DNA from: Candidatus Bathyarchaeota archaeon
GTDB taxonomy: Archaea; Thermoproteota; Bathyarchaeia; TCS64
Length of the DNA stretch: 64,000 nucleotides
NCBI GenBank assembly: GCA_026014875.1
Contig: JAOZHO010000028.1
Span: 1-64,000, forward strand
Direction: 5' to 3'
Shown here: positions 26,666 through 35,755 of the stretch, piece by piece
How the letters are laid out: each line of letters begins with the position of its first letter
How positions within the stretch are numbered: the stretch's first letter is position 1
Position numbers and translations under genes: made by a program
Notes under the pieces: model-generated
The model's input: only the letters and a program-made list of their open reading frames with translations
Told to the model about the DNA's origin: nothing
Database searches by the model: none

Positions 26666-27163
26666 ATGATGATCGTGGGCGAAGAAAAAGGATCGAAGTT
26701 GCTGAAGCGGAAAGTGCTAGGAAGGAAGGATGTGAGGAGTCTAAAGAAGGAAGCGGGGAGCCTCCTCGGGTCCGTGGACACCAACGCGGTGAGCCAAGCC
26801 ACGTTGGAGGACGGCTCCACGGTCTACATTTACTTCAAAGAGGCGATCCTGGCAAGGAAAAAAGGCATCCTCTTCCCCACCCTCATCAACTCTGCGATTG
26901 ATGACCTCCCCTCAGCCCTCGTTGACATGGGAGCAATACCCTACGTATGCAATGGGGCGCATGTCATGGCCCCGGGGATCATGGGTATCGAGGGCGGCTT
27001 CGAGAAGGAAGGGCTCCTCGTGATTAGGGACGTCAAGCATAGGAAGGCCCTGGGAATAGGCGCAGCTCTCTATTCTTCTGAAGAGATGAAGGGGCTCAAG
27101 AAAGGTAAGGCTATACTGAACCTTCATTACGTCGGGGACAAGATCTGGGCTTCGATTAGCTAA
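26666..27163 (+). CDS. PUA-domain RNA-binding protein (MCT-1/Tma20-like)
   Basis: 165 residues. N-terminal pre-PUA domain (KVLGRKDVRSLKKEA), then a PUA domain (PYVCNGAHVMAPGIMGIEGGF, then LVIRDVKHRKALGIGAALYSSEEM). The order and length match archaeal homologues of MCT-1, which bind the small ribosomal subunit or tRNA. GIG-A-Y in the PUA core is intact. The partner of the eukaryotic homologue, DENR, is not seen here. Confidence 0.85.
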   Translation: MMIVGEEKGSKLLKRKVLGRKDVRSLKKEAGSLLGSVDTNAVSQATLEDGSTVYIYFKEAILARKKGILFPTLINSAIDDLPSALVDMGAIPYVCNGAHVMAPGIMGIEGGFEKEGLLVIRDVKHRKALGIGAALYSSEEMKGLKKGKAILNLHYVGDKIWASIS

Positions 27164-27184
27164 GTGAACAAGGGTCTCGGTTAA

Positions 27185-27361
27185 TCAAGGAATATAATAG
27201 ATCGCGAGGAACGCCGCGAATAACACGAAAATCAGGGCAAAAGCGATCATCGAGACGTAGAATATCTTCCAGTAGAACCCGTATTTCACGACCCCCTTCC
27301 TGTAATTTTCAATGTATTCATCGAGAATGTTCCAGAATTTATCAGATATCTTCTCATTCAT
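27185..27361 (-). CDS. Small single-pass membrane protein
   Basis: 58 codons: an acidic/aromatic N-part (MNEKISDKFWNILDEYIENY), a short basic patch RKGVVKYGFYWK, then a hydrophobic helix SMIAFALIFVLFAAFLAIYY to the end. It looks like a tail-anchored or single-pass protein. A second ATG lies four bases into the frame but out of phase. Function unknown. Confidence 0.55.
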   Translation of the reverse strand: MNEKISDKFWNILDEYIENYRKGVVKYGFYWKIFYVSMIAFALIFVLFAAFLAIYYIP

Positions 27362-27464
27362 CGCTTAGATAACCTGATTCGCTTGAGTTCTCTGTCATAA
27401 CCCATCTTAACATTTACTCTAAAGAAGTGAATTGAAATCTTATGTAAACCGATCGTGAGGCCTG

Positions 27465-28112
27465 CTAGGAGGAAGATAAATGACTTCCCAGAAGAGTCTC
27501 GAGGACACCCATGACCTCCTCCACAACCGCGTCCATTGGCCTAGCAGCATCAATCTCATAGAGTGAAACCTCAGGCTCTAGTATCGAGAAAAAAGCCTTG
27601 TAGAACTTTTCGCAGTTGCCAAGGACGTCGACGCTCCCGGTCCTGAGCTCCTCCTTTAGCTCCTCCCGGGAGTCCTGCCGCCTCATCGACTCCTCCACGG
27701 GTATCCTGAAGAAGATGTAAGCGTCGGGCTTCACGAGGGTCCCCACAGCCTTGTTCACGATATAGCTGGGAAAATGCATGAAGAGGCTGGGGTTGCTGCT
27801 CGCCACGAAGTTGGCGAAGCCGAAGGCGAGACTGCTCGCATAGTTCCTGTCCATTATGACATGTTTACCCTCGTTCCTCAGCCTCTCGGCCTCGACACCC
27901 CGAGTATAATACTGGGTGAGGAACCACGTCTCTGTCCCGATGGAGGCCCTGTCCGCGACCTCGAAACCCCTCGAGGCCGCCATCTCGCTAACCTCTGGCA
28001 TAAGGACGGTGTTCTCCAGCCTTTTAACCGCCTCCCGGGCGATGGTGGATTTCCCGCATCCTGGGAGCCCCTCGAAAACGACAATCAATCCGGCCAATGA
28101 TGGGTCCTCCAA
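27465..28112 (-). CDS. P-loop nucleoside/nucleotide kinase
   Basis: 215 residues. Walker A GLPGCGKST at 16-24, a DRN motif in VIMDRNYASSLAFG near 87, and a lid-like basic stretch (RRQDSREELKEELR). The length and order resemble the thymidylate kinase and deoxynucleoside kinase group. It probably phosphorylates a (deoxy)nucleoside or nucleotide; the exact substrate cannot be assigned. The ORF is isolated. Confidence 0.75.
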   Translation of the reverse strand: MEDPSLAGLIVVFEGLPGCGKSTIAREAVKRLENTVLMPEVSEMAASRGFEVADRASIGTETWFLTQYYTRGVEAERLRNEGKHVIMDRNYASSLAFGFANFVASSNPSLFMHFPSYIVNKAVGTLVKPDAYIFFRIPVEESMRRQDSREELKEELRTGSVDVLGNCEKFYKAFFSILEPEVSLYEIDAARPMDAVVEEVMGVLETLLGSHLSSS

Positions 28113-28240
28113 CGAGATATGACTGATTTCTTATAGAACTGCTGCCTAGGACACAGGAATGCTCGGGATTCCCCCTATCCTGGCTCCCTCATAAAACTTA
28201 TCTAATGACAGACGATTCATGTGAGGAATCGGTGAACACG

Positions 28241-29380
28241 ATGGGTATGCTGGACGACATCAAGATCCTCGATTTCAGCCACGTCTACTTCGGCCCATAC
28301 TCCACCCTCGTCCTCGCGGACATGGGGGCAGACGTCATCAAGATAGAGCCCCCCTGGGGAGAGGTCGCGAGGCTCTACCCGCCCCTCTTCGGGGGGATGA
28401 GCAGCGTCTTCCTCTACTTCAACAGGAACAAGAGGGGGATGACACTCAACCTCAAGGAGCCCAAGGCGAAGGAGATCGCCCTGGAACTCGCCGAGAAATG
28501 CGACGTCGTCGTGGAGAACTTCAGGAGGGGGACCATGGACAAACTCGGGCTAGGCTACGAGGACATCAAGAAGGTGAAGCCTGACATCATCTACGCCTCA
28601 CTCAGCGGATTCGGCCTCGACGGCCCCTACAGCGACAGGACGAGCTTCGCCCCCATCGCCTCGGCCATGGCCGGGTGGTTCCGCCTCAACGGGGACCTCG
28701 AAGACCCTGAAGGACCCCCCGTAAGGTCGGCGGAGTGGCACGGAGACCTCGACCCCGCCCTATTCGGGACCATAGCGATCCTAGGAGCCATCCGCCACCA
28801 CGACAGGACCGGGGAAGGCCAGATTGTAGACGTCTCCCAGCTGGACAGCATGATCGCCCAGACCGGGGTCTCCATCACCCGCTACACCATGAGCGGCGAG
28901 TTCCCCTGGCAGGCTCGAAAAAAGTACATGGGCCTCAGCACCTTCGGGATGTTCAAAGCCGTTGACGGTTACGTCTACATCGCCGCCGACCCCTACATGG
29001 TCCCCCGGCTCGTCAAGGGCATGGGAGTCGAGAAGCTTGAGAATACCGAGGAGCTCAAGGAGTGGTGCTCCACCCGGAATGTGATGGACATCGTCGACGC
29101 CCTCGCAGTCCAGTCCGTCCCCGTCGCCCCCGTCTACAGGATCGACCAGATGCTCGAAGACCCCCACGTCAAGGCGAGAGGGATCATAACCGAGGTGGAG
29201 CATCCCACCGCGGGGAAGGTGAGGAGCCCGGGCTTCCCGGTGAAGCTGAGCAAGAGCCCCGCCTCCATCCGGATGCCGGCGCCCCAGCTCGGGGAGCACA
29301 ACGAGGAGGTCCTCACAGAGCTCCTAGGCTACACGAAGGAGCAAGTAGCCGAATTCAAGAAGGCCGGGGTCCTGGGCTGA
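28241..29380 (+). CDS. CaiB/BaiF-family CoA transferase
   Basis: 379 residues from ATG 28241, which has GGTGA six bases upstream; a longer frame from 28205 overlaps the TATA-like ATAAAACTTATC at 28191. Family blocks: LDFSHVYFGPYSTLVLADMGADVIKIE, KRGMTLNLK near 75, and the catalytic Asp region in SQLDSMIAQTG near 205. Class III CoA transferases move CoA between carboxylic acids. The substrate is not indicated by neighbours. Confidence 0.85.
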   Translation: MGMLDDIKILDFSHVYFGPYSTLVLADMGADVIKIEPPWGEVARLYPPLFGGMSSVFLYFNRNKRGMTLNLKEPKAKEIALELAEKCDVVVENFRRGTMDKLGLGYEDIKKVKPDIIYASLSGFGLDGPYSDRTSFAPIASAMAGWFRLNGDLEDPEGPPVRSAEWHGDLDPALFGTIAILGAIRHHDRTGEGQIVDVSQLDSMIAQTGVSITRYTMSGEFPWQARKKYMGLSTFGMFKAVDGYVYIAADPYMVPRLVKGMGVEKLENTEELKEWCSTRNVMDIVDALAVQSVPVAPVYRIDQMLEDPHVKARGIITEVEHPTAGKVRSPGFPVKLSKSPASIRMPAPQLGEHNEEVLTELLGYTKEQVAEFKKAGVLG

Positions 29381-29428
29381 GCCCCTAAACCATTATTATA
29401 CCCTCAGCCTCAGTTTATCCGGGTCTCC

Positions 29429-30112
29429 ATGGCTGACTTTTCAGAGCGGCGAGAGCAGATGGTTCAGAGATTCCTCAGGGCGGGGTACATCAAATCGGAC
29501 TCGATGGCTGAGGCGGTGAGGCGGGTCCCCCGAGAAGAGTTCATGGATCCCGCCTACGTCGATTACGCCTACGTGGACCAGCCTTTCCCCATCCCCGGGG
29601 ACGGAAAACAGACCATCTCCGCCCCCTACATGTACCCCATATTCTACGAACCCCTCAGCCTCGTCGAGGGAAATCGGGTACTCGAGATTGGGGCCGGCTC
29701 GGGATACGGGGCCGCCCTAGCCCGGGAGCTCGTGGGCTCGACCGGTTTGGTCGTCTCAATAGAGATAAACGAGACCACCTTCGGCTTCGCAAGGAAGAAT
29801 CTGGACAGGAAGGGATACGATAACGTGCGGTTGGTTCATGGAGACGGCTCATTGGGATATCCCGATGAGGCTCCATATGACGCAATCTGCGTCACTGCAG
29901 CTTGCCCGGCGATCCCCCGACCCCTCATCGAGCAGCTGGGGGCCCCGGGCAAACTCATGGCCCCGGTGGGGAGATCCCACAGCATCTACGGGCAAGATCT
30001 GGTACTCTTGGAGAAAGACGCCGATGGAGAGATCGTGGAGAAGATTCTGATGAAGGTCTCATACGTTCCCTTGACAGGGGAATACGGCCACGGAGGAAGA
30101 CCCAGAGGTTGA
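29429..30112 (+). CDS. pcm: Protein-L-isoaspartate O-methyltransferase
   Basis: 227 residues. SAM-binding motif I LEIGAGSGYGAALA (about 84-97), acidic VSIEINETT near 112, and the PCMT-specific VPREEFMDPAYVDYAYVDQP near 30. It repairs isoaspartyl damage in proteins. TATTATAC at 29393-29400 lies about 28 bases before the ATG, so the mRNA is probably leaderless. Confidence 0.92.
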   Translation: MADFSERREQMVQRFLRAGYIKSDSMAEAVRRVPREEFMDPAYVDYAYVDQPFPIPGDGKQTISAPYMYPIFYEPLSLVEGNRVLEIGAGSGYGAALARELVGSTGLVVSIEINETTFGFARKNLDRKGYDNVRLVHGDGSLGYPDEAPYDAICVTAACPAIPRPLIEQLGAPGKLMAPVGRSHSIYGQDLVLLEKDADGEIVEKILMKVSYVPLTGEYGHGGRPRG

Positions 30113-30155
30113 AACCAGTTAAAAGTACATGTGTACTCTCCTACGGTGAGACGTG

Positions 30156-30992
30156 ATGAAGGCTGGCGTGATCTCGAGGCCCGACGACCGCGGAGCCCTG
30201 GACCTTGCGCGGGACATTGCTAAATATCTCGAGGAGAGGGGGGTCGACGTGCAGTTGGAGACCGAGACCGCGCTCGGGATGGATAACCCGGGGGGGAACA
30301 TGGACCTCGGGGAGATGTCCCCCGACTTTATGGTCACCGTGGGAGGGGACGGCACAATCCTGAGGACGGCGATGCAGATGCAGGAGCCTGGCACCCCCAT
30401 CCTCGGGGTGAACAAGGGCAGCCGGGGCTTCCTCACCGAGGTCGCCCCAAAGAACGTGAATGATGCGTTAGACCGGGTGCTCAAGAACGATTATTGGATT
30501 GAGAGATGCATCAAGCTCTCTTCGAGGCAACTAGAAACAGGAAAGGTCTTCCCTGACAGCCTCAACGAGGTGCTCCTGGCGTCATCTATGCCTTCGAAGG
30601 CGATTGACGTCCGCATCAAGGTCAACGGGGAGCCTCTGATTGATATCCAGTCCGATGGAGTCATGGTCTCCACGCCGGTGGGGTCCACCGCCTACAACCT
30701 CTCGGCGGGGGGATCCATCCTCCACCCGGAACTAAAAAATGTCATCCTCACGGCTATAAGCCCCTACAGTTACTTCAGGAGCATCGTCATCCCGGACAGG
30801 AGCATCGTCACAATGGAGCTTCTAAAGCCCAAAGCCGATGGGATGGTCATAATCGACGGGAGAGACTATACCGACACGAAACTCCCCACGACCATAGAGG
30901 TGCGGTTCAGCGAGCACAAGGCCAAGTTCATCAGGTTCAGGTCCTTCTACGAGAGGCTTGAGCGGCGCTTCGTCTTCAGGCAGGTCAAGTGA
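30156..30992 (+). CDS. nadK: NAD kinase
   Basis: 278 residues from ATG 30156 behind GGTGA. The kinase motif VTVGGDGTILR (near 65), NKGSRGFLTE near 90, and SAGGSILHPE near 180 (second nucleotide contact) are intact. It makes NADP from NAD using ATP or polyphosphate. It ends in the region where nob1 begins, and the genes are read in the same direction, so nadK-nob1-pyrC is one transcription unit. Confidence 0.93.
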   Translation: MKAGVISRPDDRGALDLARDIAKYLEERGVDVQLETETALGMDNPGGNMDLGEMSPDFMVTVGGDGTILRTAMQMQEPGTPILGVNKGSRGFLTEVAPKNVNDALDRVLKNDYWIERCIKLSSRQLETGKVFPDSLNEVLLASSMPSKAIDVRIKVNGEPLIDIQSDGVMVSTPVGSTAYNLSAGGSILHPELKNVILTAISPYSYFRSIVIPDRSIVTMELLKPKADGMVIIDGRDYTDTKLPTTIEVRFSEHKAKFIRFRSFYERLERRFVFRQVK

Positions 30993-31008
30993 AGAGCTAC
31001 ATAACTCG

Positions 31009-31575
31009 ATGGGATACCCTCAGAGGTTTGAGAGATTGTCCAATAGAGGCGGCGAAGCAAAAGTTTTGGTCCTCGACACATCGGCGTTCATCGCCGGATA
31101 CGGGGCTCCTGGAAGCGGTGAGGCGCTATACACGGTGCCCGCTGTGAAGGGGGAGGTCAGGGAGGGCGGGCTCCAGAGGTTCCGCCTCGAGAACGCGGAG
31201 AGGACGGGAGTATTACGGGTCCTTGAACCCGGGGAAAAGTATAGAAAAGAGGTTCAACGGGTCCTCGCCGAGATGGGGGAGACCGGAGTCCTATCGGAGG
31301 CCGACACCCAGATCCTCTCGCTGGGGCTCCAGCTGAAAAACGAGGGGAAGAATACGGTCATCGTCTCCGATGACTACGCCGTCCAGAACATCGCTGACAG
31401 GCTGGGGCTCGGCATCAAGAGCCTCGTGACCCAGGGTATCAAGAGGAGGTACAGGTGGATCACCTACTGCCCGGGATGCAGACGGGGCTTCCAAGACCCC
31501 CCGGCAGATAGGGTCTGCCCAGTCTGCGGGACTAGGCTGAAGCGTAGACCTTCCACCGAGAGGAAGATCGAATAA
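31009..31575 (+). CDS. nob1: NOB1 ribosome-maturation endonuclease
   Basis: 188 residues. A PIN domain holds the acidic residues in VLDTSAFIAG, DTQILSLGL and SDDYAVQNIA, and a C-terminal zinc ribbon reads CPGCRRGF, then CPVCGTRL. NOB1 cleaves the 3' end of 16S rRNA precursor during 30S assembly. ATG 31009 is chosen; the frame is open further upstream inside nadK, but conservation starts after it. Confidence 0.9.
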   Translation: MGYPQRFERLSNRGGEAKVLVLDTSAFIAGYGAPGSGEALYTVPAVKGEVREGGLQRFRLENAERTGVLRVLEPGEKYRKEVQRVLAEMGETGVLSEADTQILSLGLQLKNEGKNTVIVSDDYAVQNIADRLGLGIKSLVTQGIKRRYRWITYCPGCRRGFQDPPADRVCPVCGTRLKRRPSTERKIE

Positions 31576-31642
31576 ACCCATCCGGGAGCCTCAGAAAAAC
31601 ATATGTACGGATCAAGACAGGATGGATCGGTGAACTGTTCTG

Positions 31643-32992
31643 ACGGTCGATCTCATCATCATAGACGGTAAAGTCTACACGCCAGGCGGATTCTTCGAAG
31701 GGAACATCATCGTCGACGGTGGCAAGATCCAGTCCCTGACCCATGGAGCCTTGCAGCCCGATGCGTCTCGGGTCGTGGACGCCAAGGGCAGGCTCGTCCT
31801 CCCGGGGATGATCGACATGCACGTCCACTTCAGGGACCCCGGATTCACGGACAGGGAGGACTTTGAGTCGGGCACCCGCTCGGCAGCCGCGGGGGGCGTG
31901 ACAACGGTCGCCGATATGCCCAACACGGTGCCCTCGGTGGTCTCGGCGGAGGCGATCCGTGGAAAGGTCGGCATCGTAGACGGGAAGGCTCTCGTAGACT
32001 ACGCGTTCATAGGGGGAGCCGGGGAGCTAGACGCCGAGACGCTCCTGGCCATGGCTGATGAGGGCATCGTGGGGTACAAGACCTTCATGATAGCCCGGTT
32101 CAAAGAGCTAGCCGCCTCCGACGGCCAGATGCTCGACAACTTCAAGACCATCGCCGAGACCGGGCTCCCATGCCTCATCCACGCCGAGAACGAGGACATC
32201 GTGGCTCGGGGGATGGAGAAGGCGAAAGCCCTGGGACGTCTAGACCCGATTGCTCACGCGGAGTTCAGGCCCGCCGTCGCTGAGGACGAGGCCGCCACCC
32301 GGACCATCCTGCTGGCAAGGGAATCAGGGGTCCACCTCCATATCTGCCACATGTCCACGAAAGGGTCCGCCGAGGCTCTCGGCTGGGCTAAGAAGAACGG
32401 GCAGAACGTGACGGGGGAAACCTCAGCCAACTACCTCCTCCTAAACGCGGAGATCATGAAGGAGATCGGCCCCTACGCCAAGATCGACCCACCGCTCCGG
32501 GGTCCCGAGGACCAGGAGGCCCTATGGAGGGCCCTCAACTCGGGAGTGATTGACGCCATAGCCAGCGACCACGCACCCTACCCCAAAGAGGAGAAAGACA
32601 AGGGCTGGGAGAACATCTTCGACGCCCCCTCCGGAGGGACGGGGATCCAGACCCATCTCCCCCTCATGCTCGACTCCGTGGACAAAGGGAAGACCACCTT
32701 GAAAAGGCTCATCGAGACCTTCTCAGCCAATCCGGCCAGGATACTGGGGTTGTACCCACGCAAAGGAGCCATAATCCCTGGGGCCGATGCGGACATTGTC
32801 ATCGTGGACCCAGATGCGGCGTTCCAGATCAAGGGTGAGGACCTCTACTCGAAGCAGAAGGTGACGGCGTTCGAGGGATACAGAGGGAAGGGCGTACCCG
32901 TTACAACCATCGTGCGGGGAGAGATCATCATGGAGGAGGGTACGGTCATCGGCAAGCCGGGTTACGGTGAATACCAGCGACGAAAGTCCTAG
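31643..32992 (+). CDS. pyrC: Dihydroorotase
   Basis: About 449 residues, class I amidohydrolase. The zinc site begins IDMHVHFRDPG (near 58), the carboxylated Lys is in GYKTFMIARF, the third His pair in LHICHMS, and Asp in ASDHAPYPK. It closes carbamoyl-aspartate to dihydroorotate in pyrimidine synthesis. The N-terminal strands VDLIIIDGKVYTPGG precede the first TTG (31751), but no ATG/GTG/TTG occurs after the stop at 31631; the true start must be ACG 31643 or CTG 31640. Confidence 0.88.
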   Translation, partial: TVDLIIIDGKVYTPGGFFEGNIIVDGGKIQSLTHGALQPDASRVVDAKGRLVLPGMIDMHVHFRDPGFTDREDFESGTRSAAAGGVTTVADMPNTVPSVVSAEAIRGKVGIVDGKALVDYAFIGGAGELDAETLLAMADEGIVGYKTFMIARFKELAASDGQMLDNFKTIAETGLPCLIHAENEDIVARGMEKAKALGRLDPIAHAEFRPAVAEDEAATRTILLARESGVHLHICHMSTKGSAEALGWAKKNGQNVTGETSANYLLLNAEIMKEIGPYAKIDPPLRGPEDQEALWRALNSGVIDAIASDHAPYPKEEKDKGWENIFDAPSGGTGIQTHLPLMLDSVDKGKTTLKRLIETFSANPARILGLYPRKGAIIPGADADIVIVDPDAAFQIKGEDLYSKQKVTAFEGYRGKGVPVTTIVRGEIIMEEGTVIGKPGYGEYQRRKS

Positions 32993-33076
32993 CCATCTTC
33001 CCATTTCCGAGACAGGGAAATCAATGCGCGCATGAAGTCAGAGCATAACTCTTTAATCTACTCATCTCTAGGACGA

Positions 33077-33331
33077 ATGTGCGATAATATGAGCAAATTG
33101 ATTGAAGCACTTCAAAAAAGATTGGCGGGTTCGCTGCAGTCAATGAAACTTTTTCTTTTTGGGATAGCATGCATCATTATCGCAAGTATAATTGAATACT
33201 ACGAGAATACATCAACCTCAATCGTTCTGGCCACGGTTGGGATTTTGTTCATGATACGAGGCTACTCAGATTATTCGGCTCAGATAAAAAAAGAAGCAAA
33301 TGAGGTAAAAACAAAGGATTCCCCCGAGTGA
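33077..33331 (+). CDS. Two-helix membrane protein
   Basis: 84 residues from ATG 33077 (a later ATG is at 33089). A coiled leader KLIEALQKRLAG is followed by two hydrophobic segments (MKLFLFGIACIIIASII and SIVLATVGILFMIRG) and a charged tail. More AT-rich than neighbours. Its stop overlaps the upstream part of the D-aminoacylase frame. Function unknown. Confidence 0.55.
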   Translation: MCDNMSKLIEALQKRLAGSLQSMKLFLFGIACIIIASIIEYYENTSTSIVLATVGILFMIRGYSDYSAQIKKEANEVKTKDSPE

Positions 33332-33354
33332 AGAATCTAGGGAAGGATACTGGG

Positions 33355-34926
33355 ATGGGACATCATTCGTTCGACCTCGTCATAAGAAACGCCAAAATAA
33401 TAGACGGTTCCGGCAATCCCTGGTACAAGGCGGACATAGGGGTTGCCGATGAAAGGATCGCTATTATAGGGCGAATCGAGGATGGTCGTCATGTAATTGA
33501 CGCCGAGGGGCTCGCGGCTGCTCCGGGCTTCATCGACACCCATAGCCACTCGGACCTGATGCTCATCGCCGAACCCGAGGCGAAGCAGAAAACCATGCAG
33601 GGCATCACCACCGAAGTCGTGGGCCAGGACGGGCTCGGGGAAGCACCAATCAGCGACGAGACCCTCGGCGACTGGAGGAGATATCTCGCGGGCCTCAACG
33701 GCGACCCCGATATCGAGTGGAACTGGAGGAGCTTCGGGGAGTACCTCGACGCCCTTGATAAGGCTGAGACCTCGACCAACGTCGCCTCCCTCGTAGGGCA
33801 TGGCAACCTCCGCCTCCTGGCCATGGGGATGGAGAACAGAGCCCCCACCCAGACTGAGCTCTCCACGATGAAAAGGCTCCTGTCGGAGTCGATGGAGGCG
33901 GGAGGGTTCGGCCTCAGCACAGGCCTCATCTACCCCCCGTGCGTCTACGCCGACTCGGGCGAATTAACCGAGCTCTGCTCTGTGGCGGCGAGACATGGCG
34001 GAATCTTCGTCGTGCACATGAGGAACGAGGGGGACGGTCTCTTCGATTCCATTGACGATGTCGCCAAGATCGGGCGAGACGCTGGAATCCCCGTCCACGT
34101 CAGCCACTTCAAGGTGAGTGGCTCCAAGAACTGGGGTAAAGCGGAGGAGGCCATCGCGACGATTAAGGCACACCGCAGAGATGGAGTCGAATTCACAGTA
34201 GACCAGTACCCCTACATAGCCGGGAGCACCTTCCTCAGCAGCCTCCTGCCCATCTCGGCCCACGAAGGGGGCACCGAATGGATGCTGGCGAGGCTCCGAG
34301 ACCCATCAGAGAGAGCGCAGATAAGGGAGCTAATCGCCGAGAGCCGGGGCCTCGACTGGGGCTGGCACAATATTCTGGTCACATCGGTGAATACCGAAAA
34401 AAACAAGCCCCATGAAGGCCTCGATCTCAGGGAGATCGCGAAGAGGAGAGGCGAGGACCCGGTGGAGACCCTCTTCAACATAATCCTGGAGGAGGAGAAC
34501 GCGGTCACCATGGTGAGCTTCAACATGTCCGAGGAGGACGTCCGCACCATAATGGAGAGCCCATTCCAGATGGTCTGCACCGACGGCATCGTCCTCGGGA
34601 AACCCCATCCCAGGGCTTACGGGAGCTTCCCCCGAATCCTCGGGAGATACGTCAAAGAGGGAGTCATCCGCCTCGAGGATGCAATAAGGAAGATGACATC
34701 TCTACCCGCCCAGACCTTCGGCATACGTGACAGGGGACTACTGAAACCGGGGATGCACGCTGACATCACGATCTTCGACCCCGACAAAGTCATCGACAAG
34801 GCCACATACCAGGACCCGATCCAGTTCCCCGAGGGGATCGAGTACGTCATAGTGAACGGAACGGTCACCGTCGAAAATGGCGTCCACACGGAAAAAAGAG
34901 CGGGAAAAGTGCTTAAACACAGCTAA
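33355..34926 (+). CDS. N-acyl-D-amino-acid deacylase (D-aminoacylase family)
   Basis: 523 residues, amidohydrolase superfamily. Metal site DTHSHSD near 61, EVVGQDGLGEAP near 85 and VDQYPYIAGSTFLS near 280 match D-aminoacylases and related dihydropyrimidinase-like enzymes. ATG 33355 is chosen because GGAAGGA precedes it. It removes acyl groups from N-acyl-D-amino acids, and with the carbamoylase-like enzyme at 8161 suggests D-amino-acid salvage (inference). Confidence 0.85.
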   Translation: MGHHSFDLVIRNAKIIDGSGNPWYKADIGVADERIAIIGRIEDGRHVIDAEGLAAAPGFIDTHSHSDLMLIAEPEAKQKTMQGITTEVVGQDGLGEAPISDETLGDWRRYLAGLNGDPDIEWNWRSFGEYLDALDKAETSTNVASLVGHGNLRLLAMGMENRAPTQTELSTMKRLLSESMEAGGFGLSTGLIYPPCVYADSGELTELCSVAARHGGIFVVHMRNEGDGLFDSIDDVAKIGRDAGIPVHVSHFKVSGSKNWGKAEEAIATIKAHRRDGVEFTVDQYPYIAGSTFLSSLLPISAHEGGTEWMLARLRDPSERAQIRELIAESRGLDWGWHNILVTSVNTEKNKPHEGLDLREIAKRRGEDPVETLFNIILEEENAVTMVSFNMSEEDVRTIMESPFQMVCTDGIVLGKPHPRAYGSFPRILGRYVKEGVIRLEDAIRKMTSLPAQTFGIRDRGLLKPGMHADITIFDPDKVIDKATYQDPIQFPEGIEYVIVNGTVTVENGVHTEKRAGKVLKHS

Positions 34927-35023
34927 ACATCGTCCCTGAAAAAGACATTACACGCGCTTCACCATCGGTGTTGAAATAAGATTATAAGCGTCATCCCAGA
35001 TTACTTCGGAGAGCGTAAATTTT

Positions 35024-35755
35024 ATGCAGTACGCCATCGATGTAAGAAACCTCACAAAGACCTTTGGCGACATCGTAGCCATCGACGGCGCCAGCTTCAC
35101 AGTTAAAGAGAGGGAGATATTTGGTCTCATCGGACCCAACGGAGCAGGGAAGACCACCGCCCTCAGGATCCTCAGCACCCTCCTCAAACCCTCCTCGGGA
35201 ACAGCTACAATCTTCGGGAATGACGTCGTGAAAAAACCCGAGGCGATCAGGGAAAGCATAAGCTATCTCCCTGAGGAGGCCGGAGCTTACCAGAACCTCT
35301 CGGGATACGAGTACCTCAGCTTCATGGCAGGGTTCTACGCAGAGGACAAGGAATCCCAGGACGAGATGCTTAAAGAGGCTGAGCTCATCTCAGGCCTCGG
35401 CGAACGCCTCGACGACCGGATCAAGGGCTACAGCAAAGGTATGAAGCGCAGGCTCCTCCTGGCCCGGGCCGTGATGATGAAACCGAAGCTGCTGATCCTC
35501 GATGAGCCTACCTCGGGTCTTGATGTCGTCCACGCCTTCCACGTGCGTCAGGTGATCAAGGAATACGCGGATAAGAAGGGGGTCACAGTCCTTCTCTCCA
35601 GTCACAACATGCTCGAGGTCGAGTACCTCTGCCACAGGGTCTCCCTCATCAACGAGGGGAAGATAATCGCAGAAGGGAGCCCCGACGAGCTCACACAGAA
35701 GTTTTCAGCGGAGAACCTGGAGCAGGTCTTCATGGAGGTGGCGAAGCTTGGGTAA
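35024..35755 (+). CDS. ABC transporter ATP-binding protein
   Basis: 243 residues. Walker A GPNGAGKTT near 38, signature YSKGMKRRLLLARAV near 137, Walker B LLILDEPTSG near 158, and switch His in LSSHNMLEVEYLC. An exporter-type ATPase. It overlaps the permease gene by eight bases and shares a promoter TATA (GATTATAAG at 34979-34987). Substrate unknown. Confidence 0.92.
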   Translation: MQYAIDVRNLTKTFGDIVAIDGASFTVKEREIFGLIGPNGAGKTTALRILSTLLKPSSGTATIFGNDVVKKPEAIRESISYLPEEAGAYQNLSGYEYLSFMAGFYAEDKESQDEMLKEAELISGLGERLDDRIKGYSKGMKRRLLLARAVMMKPKLLILDEPTSGLDVVHAFHVRQVIKEYADKKGVTVLLSSHNMLEVEYLCHRVSLINEGKIIAEGSPDELTQKFSAENLEQVFMEVAKLG

